The position numbers and the translations under genes were made by a program. A stretch of 64,000 nucleotides of DNA. Source: Scandinavium lactucae. GTDB taxonomy: Bacteria; Pseudomonadota; Gammaproteobacteria; Enterobacterales; Enterobacteriaceae. The stretch is from contig NZ_JAWXRD010000040.1 in the NCBI RefSeq assembly GCF_033843265.1, positions 124,001-188,000 of the forward strand, in the 5' to 3' direction. The notes below the pieces were generated by a model. The model was not told where the DNA came from and did no database searches. It saw nothing but the letters and a program-made list of their open reading frames with translations. How positions within the stretch are numbered: position 1 is the first letter of the stretch; every line of letters begins with the position of its first letter. Positions 1 through 7,842 of this stretch are shown piece by piece.

Positions 1-1
1 C

Positions 2-289
2 GTCAGCGATGGTAATACCGGTTATATTTTAATGCTGGGCATGATTGCCCTTTCTTATATTTTCCTTTCCTTTGCGGTGAAAAAAATCGCCCTTGGGGTG
101 GCCTATGCACTGTGGGAAGGCGTAGGTATTTTGTTGATTACGCTGTTTAGCGTACTGATATTTGATGAAAGTTTGACCGTGATGAAAGCGGCGGGCCTGG
201 CCACACTGGTCATGGGGATTGTGTTGATCAAATCAGGCACCCGCAAAGCAAAAAGCCCGCGTGCCGAGGTGAACCATGCCGCAGTTTGA
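2..289 (+). CDS. mdtJ: MdtJ, spermidine exporter subunit (5' truncated)
   Basis: Small multidrug resistance (SMR) family protein that with MdtI forms a heteromeric inner-membrane spermidine exporter. Only the C-terminal part is present: the reading frame is open from base 2 and the true start lies upstream of the window. The visible residues include the SMR core YIFLSFAVKKIALGVAYALW and the C-terminal IVLIKSGTRKA, which match E. coli MdtJ closely. The stop overlaps the start of mdtI by 14 bases, as expected for a co-translated heterodimer. Recognition is from family knowledge; the truncation is seen directly. Confidence 0.93.
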   Translation, partial: VSDGNTGYILMLGMIALSYIFLSFAVKKIALGVAYALWEGVGILLITLFSVLIFDESLTVMKAAGLATLVMGIVLIKSGTRKAKSPRAEVNHAAV

Positions 290-605
290 ATGGGTTCACG
301 GGGCATGGCTGGCCGCTGCGATTGTACTGGAAATTGCCGCCAATATATTCCTTAAATTCTCCGACGGTTTTCGTCGCAAGATATATGGCATTTTATCGCT
401 GGTGGCGGTGCTGGCTGCGTTTAGTGCGTTATCGCAGGCGGTAAAAGGGATCGATCTCTCCGTCGCCTACGCAATTTGGGGTGGGTTTGGCGTGGTGGCG
501 ACGCTTGCGGCAGGCTGGATCCTGTTCGGTCAACGCCTTAATTACAAAGGCTGGATTGGGCTAGTCTTTCTGGTCGCCGGTATGGTGATGATTAAACTCG
601 CATGA
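276..605 (+). CDS. mdtI: MdtI, spermidine exporter subunit
   Basis: 109-residue SMR protein with four hydrophobic segments (about residues 8-25, 36-54, 62-82 and 88-107). It is the partner of MdtJ in spermidine export. The N-terminus MPQFEWVHGAWLAAAIVLEI and the conserved acidic residue in the first membrane segment match E. coli MdtI. It overlaps mdtJ and is followed by a hairpin, so the pair looks like a closed operon. speG, the spermidine acetyltransferase, lies in the same window at 19.3-19.9 kb, so two ways of lowering spermidine are close together on the chromosome. Confidence 0.95.
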   Translation: MPQFEWVHGAWLAAAIVLEIAANIFLKFSDGFRRKIYGILSLVAVLAAFSALSQAVKGIDLSVAYAIWGGFGVVATLAAGWILFGQRLNYKGWIGLVFLVAGMVMIKLA

Positions 606-610
606 TGTGA

Positions 611-634
611 CGCTGCCCGCGTTTGCGGGCAGCG
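611..634. terminator. Hairpin between convergent mdtI and ydgD
   Basis: A perfect 10-bp stem (CGCTGCCCGC / GCGGGCAGCG) with a 4-base loop GTTT lies directly after the mdtI stop and before the ydgD stop on the other strand. It lacks a clear U-tract on either side, so it may be a terminator or an mRNA-stabilising hairpin. Confidence 0.55.
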
Positions 635-661
635 AAGTTACGTCAGCAGCGACAGTGCTGA

Positions 662-1486
662 TTACTGGTTGGCCAGCGCTTCGAGTTTGTCACGAAAACC
701 GGTAACGGAGATCGCCCGGTTATCTGCCCGCCAGCGGTCTTTCGCCGCCGGGGCAGAGCTTTGCACGCCAATCAACTGCCAGCCATCGTCGGTTTTGATC
801 ATCAACGGCGAACCGCTGTCGCCCGGTAACGTATCGCACTGATGTGACAACACGGTGGTTTGCGCCCAGCCGGTCACCAGACAATTATTATGGGTGTACA
901 GCGTATCCAGATGATCGAGCGGATAGCCGGATTGCGTCACCTGACGATCGGCGGTTTTCAGCGCGGCGGTCAGCGCATCTTTATCACCGGCAAACAGCGG
1001 CAGCGGAGTAATGCCTGACGGTGGATAACGTAAAACGATCAGGCCAAAATCCCACGGCGCGGCAGACGAGGGCACAATCCAGCCTTCACCGTCTGGTTTC
1101 AGACGTTTACCCAACGAGGGCTCAACCCGGCCTTCAATGCCATGAATTTCATAACGCCAGACACCTTTCTGCGAGACAAAGCGTAGCGCGACCGGCTTAT
1201 CCAGCTTGCCGCGCGGCGGCGTCAGCAGACAATGTCCGGCGGTTAACGCCAGATGCGGCGAAATTAAGGTTGCGGTACACAAATTCCCGCTGGCGGTTTC
1301 CAGTTGGCCGATTGCATCCCACGGGGATTGCGTCGGATTGGTGACTTTGACGCGGTCATCATGGTTAAAAAATAGCGTCTTGAGATCTTTGGCACTGATG
1401 CCCGTCTCGTCGCTGTCTTCGTCAGCGTGGGTCAGGGGAGAAAAAAGGCAAACGGCTCCCAGTAAAACCACTGTGGATCTGCGCAT
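662..1486 (-). CDS. ydgD: YdgD, trypsin-like periplasmic serine protease
   Basis: 274-residue S1-family (chymotrypsin fold) protease homologue. An N-terminal signal peptide (MRRSTVVLLGAVCLFSPLTHA) directs it to the periplasm. The catalytic histidine is in LTAGHC, a candidate aspartate is in WDFGLIVL, and the nucleophile serine is in GDSGSP, so the triad looks intact. The substrate is not known to me. The gene is convergent with mdtI and lies downstream of ydgU and asr on the same strand, the arrangement I recall in E. coli. Confidence 0.9.
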   Translation of the reverse strand: MRRSTVVLLGAVCLFSPLTHADEDSDETGISAKDLKTLFFNHDDRVKVTNPTQSPWDAIGQLETASGNLCTATLISPHLALTAGHCLLTPPRGKLDKPVALRFVSQKGVWRYEIHGIEGRVEPSLGKRLKPDGEGWIVPSSAAPWDFGLIVLRYPPSGITPLPLFAGDKDALTAALKTADRQVTQSGYPLDHLDTLYTHNNCLVTGWAQTTVLSHQCDTLPGDSGSPLMIKTDDGWQLIGVQSSAPAAKDRWRADNRAISVTGFRDKLEALANQ

Positions 1487-1588
1487 AACACTCTCTGAAG
1501 GGGTAATTATGATTATAAAAAGGTAAACCCAATGAGATTACTATAGACGGGATGAATGAAAAGGGGGAGTAAAATCAGCGTGCTACAC

Positions 1589-1675
1589 TCAGGATAAAAA
1601 CAACCGGGTGGCTACCAGCGCACAGATTATCAGCAATAAAAGGATGAGCTCAAAACGATAGCGACGCAACATCAT
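1589..1675 (-). CDS. ydgU: YdgU, small membrane protein
   Basis: A 27-28 residue ORF. Translation gives M(M)LRRYRFELILLLLIICA followed by LVATRLFLS: a basic N-terminus and then one continuous hydrophobic helix, typical of single-pass small membrane proteins. Two ATG codons in tandem (1675 and 1672) are possible starts, with the purine-rich GGAGAG upstream as ribosome-binding site. The sequence and its place between asr and ydgD match E. coli YdgU. The function is unknown. It lies just downstream of the asr terminator hairpin, so it may be read through from asr. Confidence 0.82.
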   Translation of the reverse strand: MMLRRYRFELILLLLIICALVATRLFLS

Positions 1676-1683
1676 TGCTCTCC

Positions 1684-1711
1684 GTAAAAAAACGGCGCTG
1701 AAGTAGCGCCG
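1684..1711 (-). terminator. asr rho-independent terminator
   Basis: On the minus strand, downstream of the asr stop, a 7-bp GC-rich stem (CGGCGCT / AGCGCCG, 5-base loop) is followed by a run of seven T residues. This is a classic intrinsic terminator. Confidence 0.8.
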
Positions 1712-1746
1712 ATTTAGTATACAAAACCTTACTACCGACTGCGAAC

Positions 1747-2118
1747 TTATGCAGCTGGCTGAGCGGCTGGTTTAGCAGCAGGTTGGGTGGTTGCTTTTTT
1801 GTGATGCTTTTTAGCGGCCTGCGCTTTCTGAGCTACGGCTGGTTTGGTTGCGGCTTTTTTGTGGTGCTTTTTAGCGGCCTGAGCTTTCTGCTCAACGGCT
1901 GGTTTGGTTGCGGCTTTTTTATGGTGCTTTTTGGCAGCCTGAGCTTTCTGTTCGGTTGCGGCTTTTTTGTGTTTCTTGTGATGAGTTGTTTTAGCCGGTG
2001 CAGCGTGAGTGGTTGCAGCAGGCGCAGCAGCCGGTGCGGTAGCAGCGGTATCAGCAGCGAAAGCGGCAGAAGACAGACCCATAGCAGCGGCAACAACCAG
2101 AGCTAATACTTTTTTCAT
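1747..2118 (-). CDS. asr: Asr, acid-shock protein
   Basis: Periplasmic Lys/His/Ala-rich acid-shock protein, thought to protect envelope proteins at low pH. The start at 2118 (MKKVLALVVAAAMGLSSAAF) gives a standard signal peptide cleaved after AFA and a 123-residue product. An upstream in-frame extension to 2232 lacks a sensible N-terminus, so I reject it. The mature part is strongly basic (KKHHKK motifs) and carries three copies of a 20-residue unit (residues 56-115). An RstA box lies about 105 bp upstream, consistent with acid-induced control by RstBA. Confidence 0.93.
   Translation of the reverse strand: MKKVLALVVAAAMGLSSAAFAADTAATAPAAAPAATTHAAPAKTTHHKKHKKAATEQKAQAAKKHHKKAATKPAVEQKAQAAKKHHKKAATKPAVAQKAQAAKKHHKKATTQPAAKPAAQPAA
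1774..1953 (-). repeat. Three tandem 60-bp repeats inside asr
   Basis: Three consecutive 60-base units (1894-1953, 1834-1893, 1774-1833) encode near-identical 20-residue repeats beginning (E/A)QKAQAAKKHHKK. In-frame repeat-number change would alter Asr length without breaking the frame. Confidence 0.85.
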
Positions 2119-2223
2119 TCTGAAATCCTCGAATTTGGTTTCTATGTTCAACCCCACTGCGGGGCCGTTGAAATGACTATATGCTTGTCTTATCGAGGTT
2201 TCCGTGGGTGATTGGTATCGGCG

Positions 2224-2237
2224 TGTAACCATATGTA
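2224..2237 (-). promoter_or_regulatory. RstA box upstream of asr
   Basis: On the minus strand the sequence reads TACATATGGTTACA, a full match to the RstA consensus TACATNTNGTTACA. It lies about 105 bp upstream of the asr start codon. RstA control of asr in E. coli is established knowledge; the match here is seen directly. Confidence 0.82.
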
Positions 2238-2252
2238 CAACCCGTATTATTG

Positions 2253-2579
2253 TCAGTAAAGCGAGCCCTGAGTCAGGGTCAGCAGATAGCTCATGTGGGT
2301 ATCGTCGTTATGTAGCTTGGCCGCGGTTTGCAAAAGGTAAAGGGTGTTAATCAGGCTATCGGCTTGTGCCGCCGTGAATCTCGTCTTATAAAAATCATAT
2401 CCCTTGTCGACATACATTTTCTCCATCCCGGAAAGGCGAATACTTTCGCTGGCACAATAGCGGCAGGAACTGTGCATGTTACTTGCTAATAAAGAGTAAA
2501 CCGACATCGGGTTGTGCTCATCAAACAGTAGCCGGTAAATAGTGTAATATTGCCCAATACTGATAGGTTGATTAGTCAT
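2253..2579 (-). CDS. Hypothetical 108-residue protein
   Basis: I do not recognise this protein. It starts MTNQPISIGQYY at 2579 behind a good ribosome-binding site (GGGGAA, 5-base gap). It has a pair of cysteines (CRYC) near residues 39-42 and no signal peptide or long hydrophobic stretch. It follows the lipoprotein gene by 20 bases on the same strand, so the two probably form an operon. The DNA is more AT-rich than its neighbours and the pair is not in the E. coli K-12 order I recall, which suggests accessory origin. Confidence 0.7.
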   Translation of the reverse strand: MTNQPISIGQYYTIYRLLFDEHNPMSVYSLLASNMHSSCRYCASESIRLSGMEKMYVDKGYDFYKTRFTAAQADSLINTLYLLQTAAKLHNDDTHMSYLLTLTQGSLY

Positions 2580-2599
2580 AATATTCCCCCATAGACGTT

Positions 2600-3649
2600 T
2601 TAGATAAATACGGTTACTGACTCAACAAGTTCCTTGACGATTTTCCCGGTGGCTTTAAATCCGTCGATTAAGTTTTGTCGCTGTTTCTGCTCGCAGGATT
2701 GATCACAATTGCCATTATAAATATTGATAATATCATCCTGAGATTTCCGTAGGTTTTCCAGGGCGCTGTTCTGCGGGAGTTGAGCATAGGCGGCGTAATC
2801 AATATCCTCGCCACATTTCACCTGAGTATATTTTTCTACCGGGAGTGTTCGACTCACAGTGGAAATACTGCTGAGTAGATTCTGATAATCCCGTTCAAAG
2901 TTGAGCGTGTCGCTATAACTCCGGCTGCGTCCAGCGGAAGAACTGATAACCATCGAATGTACCGCAGTCATATTTTTGCGCCAGTTGATGTATCGCCCGA
3001 CCCGCAGATAGTTGCTTTTCTCCATCGCCACAATAGTGCACTGAATATTGTCCGCATTTTCTAAAATGACCGCCCGGGTCTGGGAGGCTTTGCGCTCCTC
3101 ATCCTGAATGTTTTTGATGGCGGTATACAGTGACCGCGCACTCTGTTCCAGACCCTCATTCGCGGTCAGTTGTCCGGCCTCGCCCTGGGCAACCACTTGT
3201 TTTAAGTTCTGAACGGCTTTGTCAAAATAGCGTTGTTGCTGCCCCGGCGTGAGCGTTTTAGCCTCTACAAGGGCCGAAACGTAATGCAACAACGCCTCGA
3301 GAATTAAGGCTTCATCTTTTACCCATTGCGTATGGTCGAAAGCGGGGAGATCCAAGGGTGAGTCTGTTATTCGACCCTCGGTACAGAGTTTTCCCGCTGT
3401 ATTGCTTGCATCAAGATAGATAACCGAGGTTTTTTCCAGTGATTGACTGAAACATTCCGGAGCAGAAGCATAAATAAACAGACGATAACTATTGGCGATG
3501 ATCTGCTCGGAGCGTTGAAGTTGCCGAGTGGAGTCAATCGCTTTTTCTCCGGCAGCAATAAGGCTGTCAGAATATTGGTTTTCGGTTTGCGCGGCACACC
3601 CCGTCAGTAACCACACTGACAGTAATCCGGCAGTGAAACCTTTATACAT
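2600..3649 (-). CDS. Putative outer-membrane or periplasmic lipoprotein
   Basis: 349 residues starting MYKGFTAGLLSVWLLTGCAA. The signal peptide ends in the lipobox LLTGC, so Cys18 should be lipidated. The residue after it is Ala, with no Asp at +2, so the protein would go to the outer membrane under the Lol rule. The mature protein looks mainly helical and has scattered cysteines (CFSQ, CTEG, CTIV, CGED and CDQSC near the C-terminus). I do not recognise the family. The start is supported by GGGGGC five bases upstream. It is the first gene of a two-gene unit with the 108-residue protein. Confidence 0.75.
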   Translation of the reverse strand: MYKGFTAGLLSVWLLTGCAAQTENQYSDSLIAAGEKAIDSTRQLQRSEQIIANSYRLFIYASAPECFSQSLEKTSVIYLDASNTAGKLCTEGRITDSPLDLPAFDHTQWVKDEALILEALLHYVSALVEAKTLTPGQQQRYFDKAVQNLKQVVAQGEAGQLTANEGLEQSARSLYTAIKNIQDEERKASQTRAVILENADNIQCTIVAMEKSNYLRVGRYINWRKNMTAVHSMVISSSAGRSRSYSDTLNFERDYQNLLSSISTVSRTLPVEKYTQVKCGEDIDYAAYAQLPQNSALENLRKSQDDIINIYNGNCDQSCEQKQRQNLIDGFKATGKIVKELVESVTVFI

Positions 3650-3790
3650 AATGCCCCCAGGCGCAATATGGTCAGGGAAATAATCATTAGTGAATGGAAT
3701 TGCTACAGGAATAGATCAATGCGTGGGGGATGTAATGTCTTATTTCATCACCAAACATAATAAGAATGTGGTGAGATAAATTGATGAGTT

Positions 3791-3819
3791 CCAAACGGCG
3801 CTATCACAGCGCCGTTTGG
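3791..3819. terminator. Perfect 12-bp hairpin after the M32 carboxypeptidase gene
   Basis: CCAAACGGCGCT, a 5-base loop ATCAC and AGCGCCGTTTGG form a perfect inverted repeat just downstream of the minus-strand peptidase stop. It is placed as a terminator, though the following bases are not a strong U-tract. Confidence 0.65.
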
Positions 3820-3837
3820 GTTGAGCAGAGGGTACGC

Positions 3838-5328
3838 TTATTCTGATAAATAGCGCGCGGTTAAATGCTCGCGGAAATAGCGGCTGGTGAGATCTTCGCC
3901 GGTGGCGTTGATGATAAGCTCCGAGGTGCTGTAGCGGCTGCCGTGCTGCCAGACGTTTTGTGACAGCCAGCCGAACAGCGGGCTAAAATTACCCTCGTTC
4001 AGATTACGGTCGAGATCCGGCAGCGCCTTGCGGGCGGCCTGGAACAGCTGCGCGGCGTACATCGCCCCGAGGGTGTAAGACGGGAAGTAGCCAAAGCCGC
4101 CGTCCGTCCAGTGAATATCCTGCATACAGCCGTTGCGGTAGTTGCCTTCGGTCGACAGCCCCAGATACTGCTGCATTTTCTCATTCCACAATCCCGGTAT
4201 GTCATCTACTTCGATATCGCCATCAATCAACGCCCGTTCAATTTCATAGCGCAACATCACGTGCGCCGGATAGCTGACTTCGTCGGCATCGACGCGAATG
4301 AAACCGCGCTCAACGGTCTGGCTCCAGGCGACAAAGTTATCGAGGGTGAAGGCCGGTTGAGCGCCAAAACGCTGCTCGATATGCGGCAGGATCTGTTTCA
4401 GGAACGCGGCGCTGCGGCCAAGCTGCATCTCAAAGAACAGGCTTTGCGACTCATGCACACCCATCGAACGGGCGTGGGCGATCGGCTGGCCTGCCCACTG
4501 GCGGGGCAGGTTTTGCTCATAGCGGGCGTGACCGGTTTCGTGGATCACGCCGAACAGGGCGCTGAGCAGATCGTTTTCATCATAACGGGTGGTGATGCGC
4601 ACATCCTCCGGCACGCCGCCGCAGAACGGATGGGTGCTGACGTCGAGGCGGCCACCGTCGAAATCAAAACCGAGCATCGTCATCGCCTGTAACCCTAGTT
4701 CGCGCTGTGATTCAGTCGGGAACGGGCCCTGCGGGTTAATCAGTGTGCGGTTGGCCTGTTTGTCGACCACGGTTTGCAGCAGATCCGGTAGCCAGCTTTT
4801 CAGGTCGGCGAACAGCACGTCAAGTCGTTGGCTGGTCATGCCTGGCTCGTAGATATCCAGCAGGGCATCGTAGCGCGAACCGCCGCTGGCTTCGGCGCGA
4901 ATTTTCGCTTCCTCGCGGCTCAGGCGTACCACTTCTTTCAGATTCGGGGCAAATCCCTGCCAGTCATTATTTTTGCGCTGGGTACGCCAGGCGTGCTCGC
5001 AGCGGTTGCCTGCCAGCGATTTGGCTTCCACCAGGCTTTCCGGCAGCAGCGCCGCCTGATGATACGCGCGGGCCATTTCACGCAGGTTGGCGCGTTCGTC
5101 ATCGCTCAGATTTTCCTGCTGAGCGGCTTCCAGCCATGATGCGATCTTTTTATCGGTCAGAATTTGATGTTGAAGTACGCCGAGCTCGGCCAGGGCTTCG
5201 CCACGGGCCTGACTTCCACCGGGTGGCATCATCGCCGCCATGTCCCAGCCCGCGATGGCGGAGAGGTGTGAAAAACGGGATAAACGCTGGAAGGTGCGGG
5301 TGAGTTGTTGATAGTTGTTATTAATCAT
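3838..5328 (-). CDS. M32-family metallocarboxypeptidase
   Basis: Carboxypeptidase Taq-type (M32) zinc protease that removes C-terminal residues from peptides, presumably cytoplasmic because no signal is present. The zinc motif HETGH is at residues 263-267, with a downstream glutamate region (GVHESQSLFFE) as expected for the third ligand. The start at 5328 (MINNNYQQLTRTFQRL) gives 496 residues, the normal family length. The longer 511-residue version adds an unconvincing N-terminus. The gene stands alone between hairpin-bounded units; I do not recall it in the E. coli K-12 order here. Confidence 0.9.
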   Translation of the reverse strand: MINNNYQQLTRTFQRLSRFSHLSAIAGWDMAAMMPPGGSQARGEALAELGVLQHQILTDKKIASWLEAAQQENLSDDERANLREMARAYHQAALLPESLVEAKSLAGNRCEHAWRTQRKNNDWQGFAPNLKEVVRLSREEAKIRAEASGGSRYDALLDIYEPGMTSQRLDVLFADLKSWLPDLLQTVVDKQANRTLINPQGPFPTESQRELGLQAMTMLGFDFDGGRLDVSTHPFCGGVPEDVRITTRYDENDLLSALFGVIHETGHARYEQNLPRQWAGQPIAHARSMGVHESQSLFFEMQLGRSAAFLKQILPHIEQRFGAQPAFTLDNFVAWSQTVERGFIRVDADEVSYPAHVMLRYEIERALIDGDIEVDDIPGLWNEKMQQYLGLSTEGNYRNGCMQDIHWTDGGFGYFPSYTLGAMYAAQLFQAARKALPDLDRNLNEGNFSPLFGWLSQNVWQHGSRYSTSELIINATGEDLTSRYFREHLTARYLSE

Positions 5329-5469
5329 TTTCCTGAATCCAGTTGGGTGACGACGAAATGTGAAAGAGAGCAAAAATAGCGGGTGGAATACCGATTATCC
5401 ACCAAGCTATTCACTATCACAGGTCACAGCGTGCGGTAAATGATGAATCCGTTCATCTGGATGGGTGTA

Positions 5470-6720
5470 TCAATGCAGGCGTTTATGCAGGCAACTGCCA
5501 GTGATAAGCGCCAGCACAAGCATTGACGCAATAAAGCCGCCAACACCGTTCCATCCCCAGTTATGCCAGAACACGCCGCCCAGGGTGCCGGCAAAACTTG
5601 AACCCAGATAGTAGCTGAATAAATACAGCGATGAGGCCTGACCGCGTGCGCGACGGGCGCGGGGGCCAATCCAACTGCTGGCCACGGAATGGGCGGCGAA
5701 GAACCCGGCGGAAAACAGCAGCATACCGATGAAAATCAACCACAGGGAAGAGAACAGCGTCAGCAGTAACCCCCCCAGCATCACCCCGGTAAAGCCGACC
5801 ATTACCGGGCCACGACCGTAGCGTTGGGTCATCGCCCCGGCCTTCGGGGAGCTCCAGGTGCCAGTGAGATAGGCGACGGAAAGCAGACCGACCACCGCCT
5901 GGCTCAGCGACCAGGGTGACATCATTAGGCGATAGCCGATGTAGTTAAACAACGTCACGAACGCGCCCATCAGCAGAAAACCCTCGGCGAACAGTAGCGG
6001 CAGGCCTTTATCGCGCCAGTGCAGACGGAAGTTGATGAACAGCGATTTTGGGCGCAGCGAGGCAGGTTTAAAGTGGCGGGAGTCCGGCAGGATGCGCCAG
6101 AACATCAGCGCCGCGGCGAGGGCAAAGCAACCAATCATGGCAATGGCCACACGCCAGCCGAAGAAGTCGGTCATCACCCCGGTGATCAGCCGCCCGCTCA
6201 TGCCGCCAATTGAGTTCCCGCTGATATATAACCCCATCGAAAAGGCGACAAAGCTCGGGTGAATTTCCTCGCTGAGATAGGTCATCCCGACCGCGGCCAC
6301 GCCACTCAGCGACAGGCCGATCAGCGCGCGCATAATCAGAATGCCGTGCCAACTGGTCATCATCGTCGACAATAGCGTACAGCAGGACGCCAGCAGCAGA
6401 GCGGTGACCATCACCTGTTTACGACCAATAGCGTCGGACAGCGGCCCGGTAAACAGTAAACCGACCGCTAATAAGGCGGTTGAAACCGACAGGGAAATAC
6501 TGGCGCTGGCAGGCGACACGCCAAACTCATGCGACAACACGGGGAGAATCGGTTGAACGCAATAGAGCAGGGCGAAGGTCGCCAGCCCGGCAGAGAACAG
6601 CGCCAGGGTGACGCGGATAAACTGCGGCGTACCGCGTTGGATAAACTGGCCCGGCGCGGGAAGACGGATCTCACTGACGTCACTGGCCGGGGGACTGTCA
6701 GCGGTGGTAGTACGGCTCAC
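5470..6720 (-). CDS. ynfM: YnfM, MFS transporter
   Basis: 416-residue major facilitator with 12 hydrophobic segments. The MFS signature GPLSDAIGRK lies in the loop after the second helix. The sequence matches E. coli YnfM along its whole length (GTPQFIRVTLALFSAGLATF near the N-terminus). The start codon is GTG at 6720, preceded by AAGGAA at a 6-base gap. Its substrate is uncertain; related transporters export arabinose or drugs. It is divergent from the LysR regulator YnfL, its likely controller. Confidence 0.92.
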   Translation of the reverse strand: MSRTTTADSPPASDVSEIRLPAPGQFIQRGTPQFIRVTLALFSAGLATFALLYCVQPILPVLSHEFGVSPASASISLSVSTALLAVGLLFTGPLSDAIGRKQVMVTALLLASCCTLLSTMMTSWHGILIMRALIGLSLSGVAAVGMTYLSEEIHPSFVAFSMGLYISGNSIGGMSGRLITGVMTDFFGWRVAIAMIGCFALAAALMFWRILPDSRHFKPASLRPKSLFINFRLHWRDKGLPLLFAEGFLLMGAFVTLFNYIGYRLMMSPWSLSQAVVGLLSVAYLTGTWSSPKAGAMTQRYGRGPVMVGFTGVMLGGLLLTLFSSLWLIFIGMLLFSAGFFAAHSVASSWIGPRARRARGQASSLYLFSYYLGSSFAGTLGGVFWHNWGWNGVGGFIASMLVLALITGSCLHKRLH

Positions 6721-6819
6721 GGAAGGTTCCTTGTTAAAAAATCAGTTAACGGCTCCAGAGTAGGAAATTGTAAATATTCTGTCTAATATATTAATAATCT
6801 CAAATGAGTCGTTAAACAT

Positions 6820-7749
6820 ATGAATATTGAACTGCGACACCTGCGCTACTTCGTGGCGGTGGCCGAAGAGCTGCATTTCGGGCGCGCGGCGGCCAGGCTG
6901 AACATCTCCCAGCCACCGCTCAGCCAGCAAATTCAAATCCTCGAACAGCAGATTGGCGCTCGCCTGTTTGCCCGGACCAACCGCAGCGTTAGCCTGACCG
7001 CCGCCGGGAAGCAGTTTCTGGCCGATAGCCGTCAAATCCTGATTCAGGTTGACGATGCTGCCGCCCGTGCGGCTCGCCTGCATCAGGGAGAAACCGGTGA
7101 GCTGCGGATAGGCTTTACGTCGTCGGCCCCCTTTATTAAGGCGGTGTCCGATACGCTGTCGCGTTTTCGGCGGCAGTATCCAGATGTGCATATTCAGACC
7201 CGGGAGAGCAACACTCGCGAGCAGATCGCGCCGTTGAGCGAAGGCGCGCTGGATTTAGGACTGATGCGCAAAACGCAACTGCCGGATACCCTCGAATGGC
7301 AAGTTATCCTCCGCGAACCGCTGCTGGCAATGGTGCATCGCGATCATCCTCTGGCACAGCGGGAGTCGGTCACCCTGGCTGAGCTGGTGCTTGAGCCGCT
7401 GGTGTTCTTCGATCCGCACGTCGGCACCGGACTGTATGACGATATCCTTGGGCTGCTCAGACGCTTTGGTACTCCGGCCATCACCCAGGAAGTCGGCGAG
7501 GCGATGACCATTATCGGGTTGGTCTCCGCCGGGCTGGGCGTGTCGATCCTACCGGCCTCATTTAAGCGGGTGCAGCTCAATGAGATGCGCTGGTTGTCGA
7601 TAAGTGATGAAGACGCGGTGTCGGAGATGTGGCTGGTATGGTCCCGGCATCATGAGCAAAGCCAGGCGGCGTTGCGTTTTCGCGAGCAGCTATTGGCGGC
7701 GGCAATGGTCGACTTTTTTGCCGAAAATACGCGAAAAAATGTGCGGTAA
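6820..7749 (+). CDS. ynfL: YnfL, LysR-family regulator
   Basis: 309-residue LysR-type transcription factor. The N-terminal winged helix-turn-helix covers about residues 4-62 (LRHLRYFVAVAEELHFGRAAARLNISQPPLSQQI), followed by a periplasmic-binding-like effector domain. It is divergent from ynfM with a 99-bp intergenic region, the classic layout for a LysR regulator controlling its neighbour. The effector is not known. It is a little longer at the C-terminus than the E. coli protein as I recall it. Confidence 0.92.
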   Translation: MNIELRHLRYFVAVAEELHFGRAAARLNISQPPLSQQIQILEQQIGARLFARTNRSVSLTAAGKQFLADSRQILIQVDDAAARAARLHQGETGELRIGFTSSAPFIKAVSDTLSRFRRQYPDVHIQTRESNTREQIAPLSEGALDLGLMRKTQLPDTLEWQVILREPLLAMVHRDHPLAQRESVTLAELVLEPLVFFDPHVGTGLYDDILGLLRRFGTPAITQEVGEAMTIIGLVSAGLGVSILPASFKRVQLNEMRWLSISDEDAVSEMWLVWSRHHEQSQAALRFREQLLAAAMVDFFAENTRKNVR

Positions 7750-7842
7750 ATCACAAGCCTAAGTAAAAATTTGACGCATTACGTAGAAGTGATTCACCAT
7801 AGCAAAAGTTTATTTCGAAGCGCGAAAATAAGGGAGTCTTCG

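Noticed and set aside
1783..2106. Plus-strand frame rich in Phe/Gly/Cys opposite asr
   Set aside because: It is the reverse strand of the Lys/Ala repeats of asr; repeats produce an open frame by chance.
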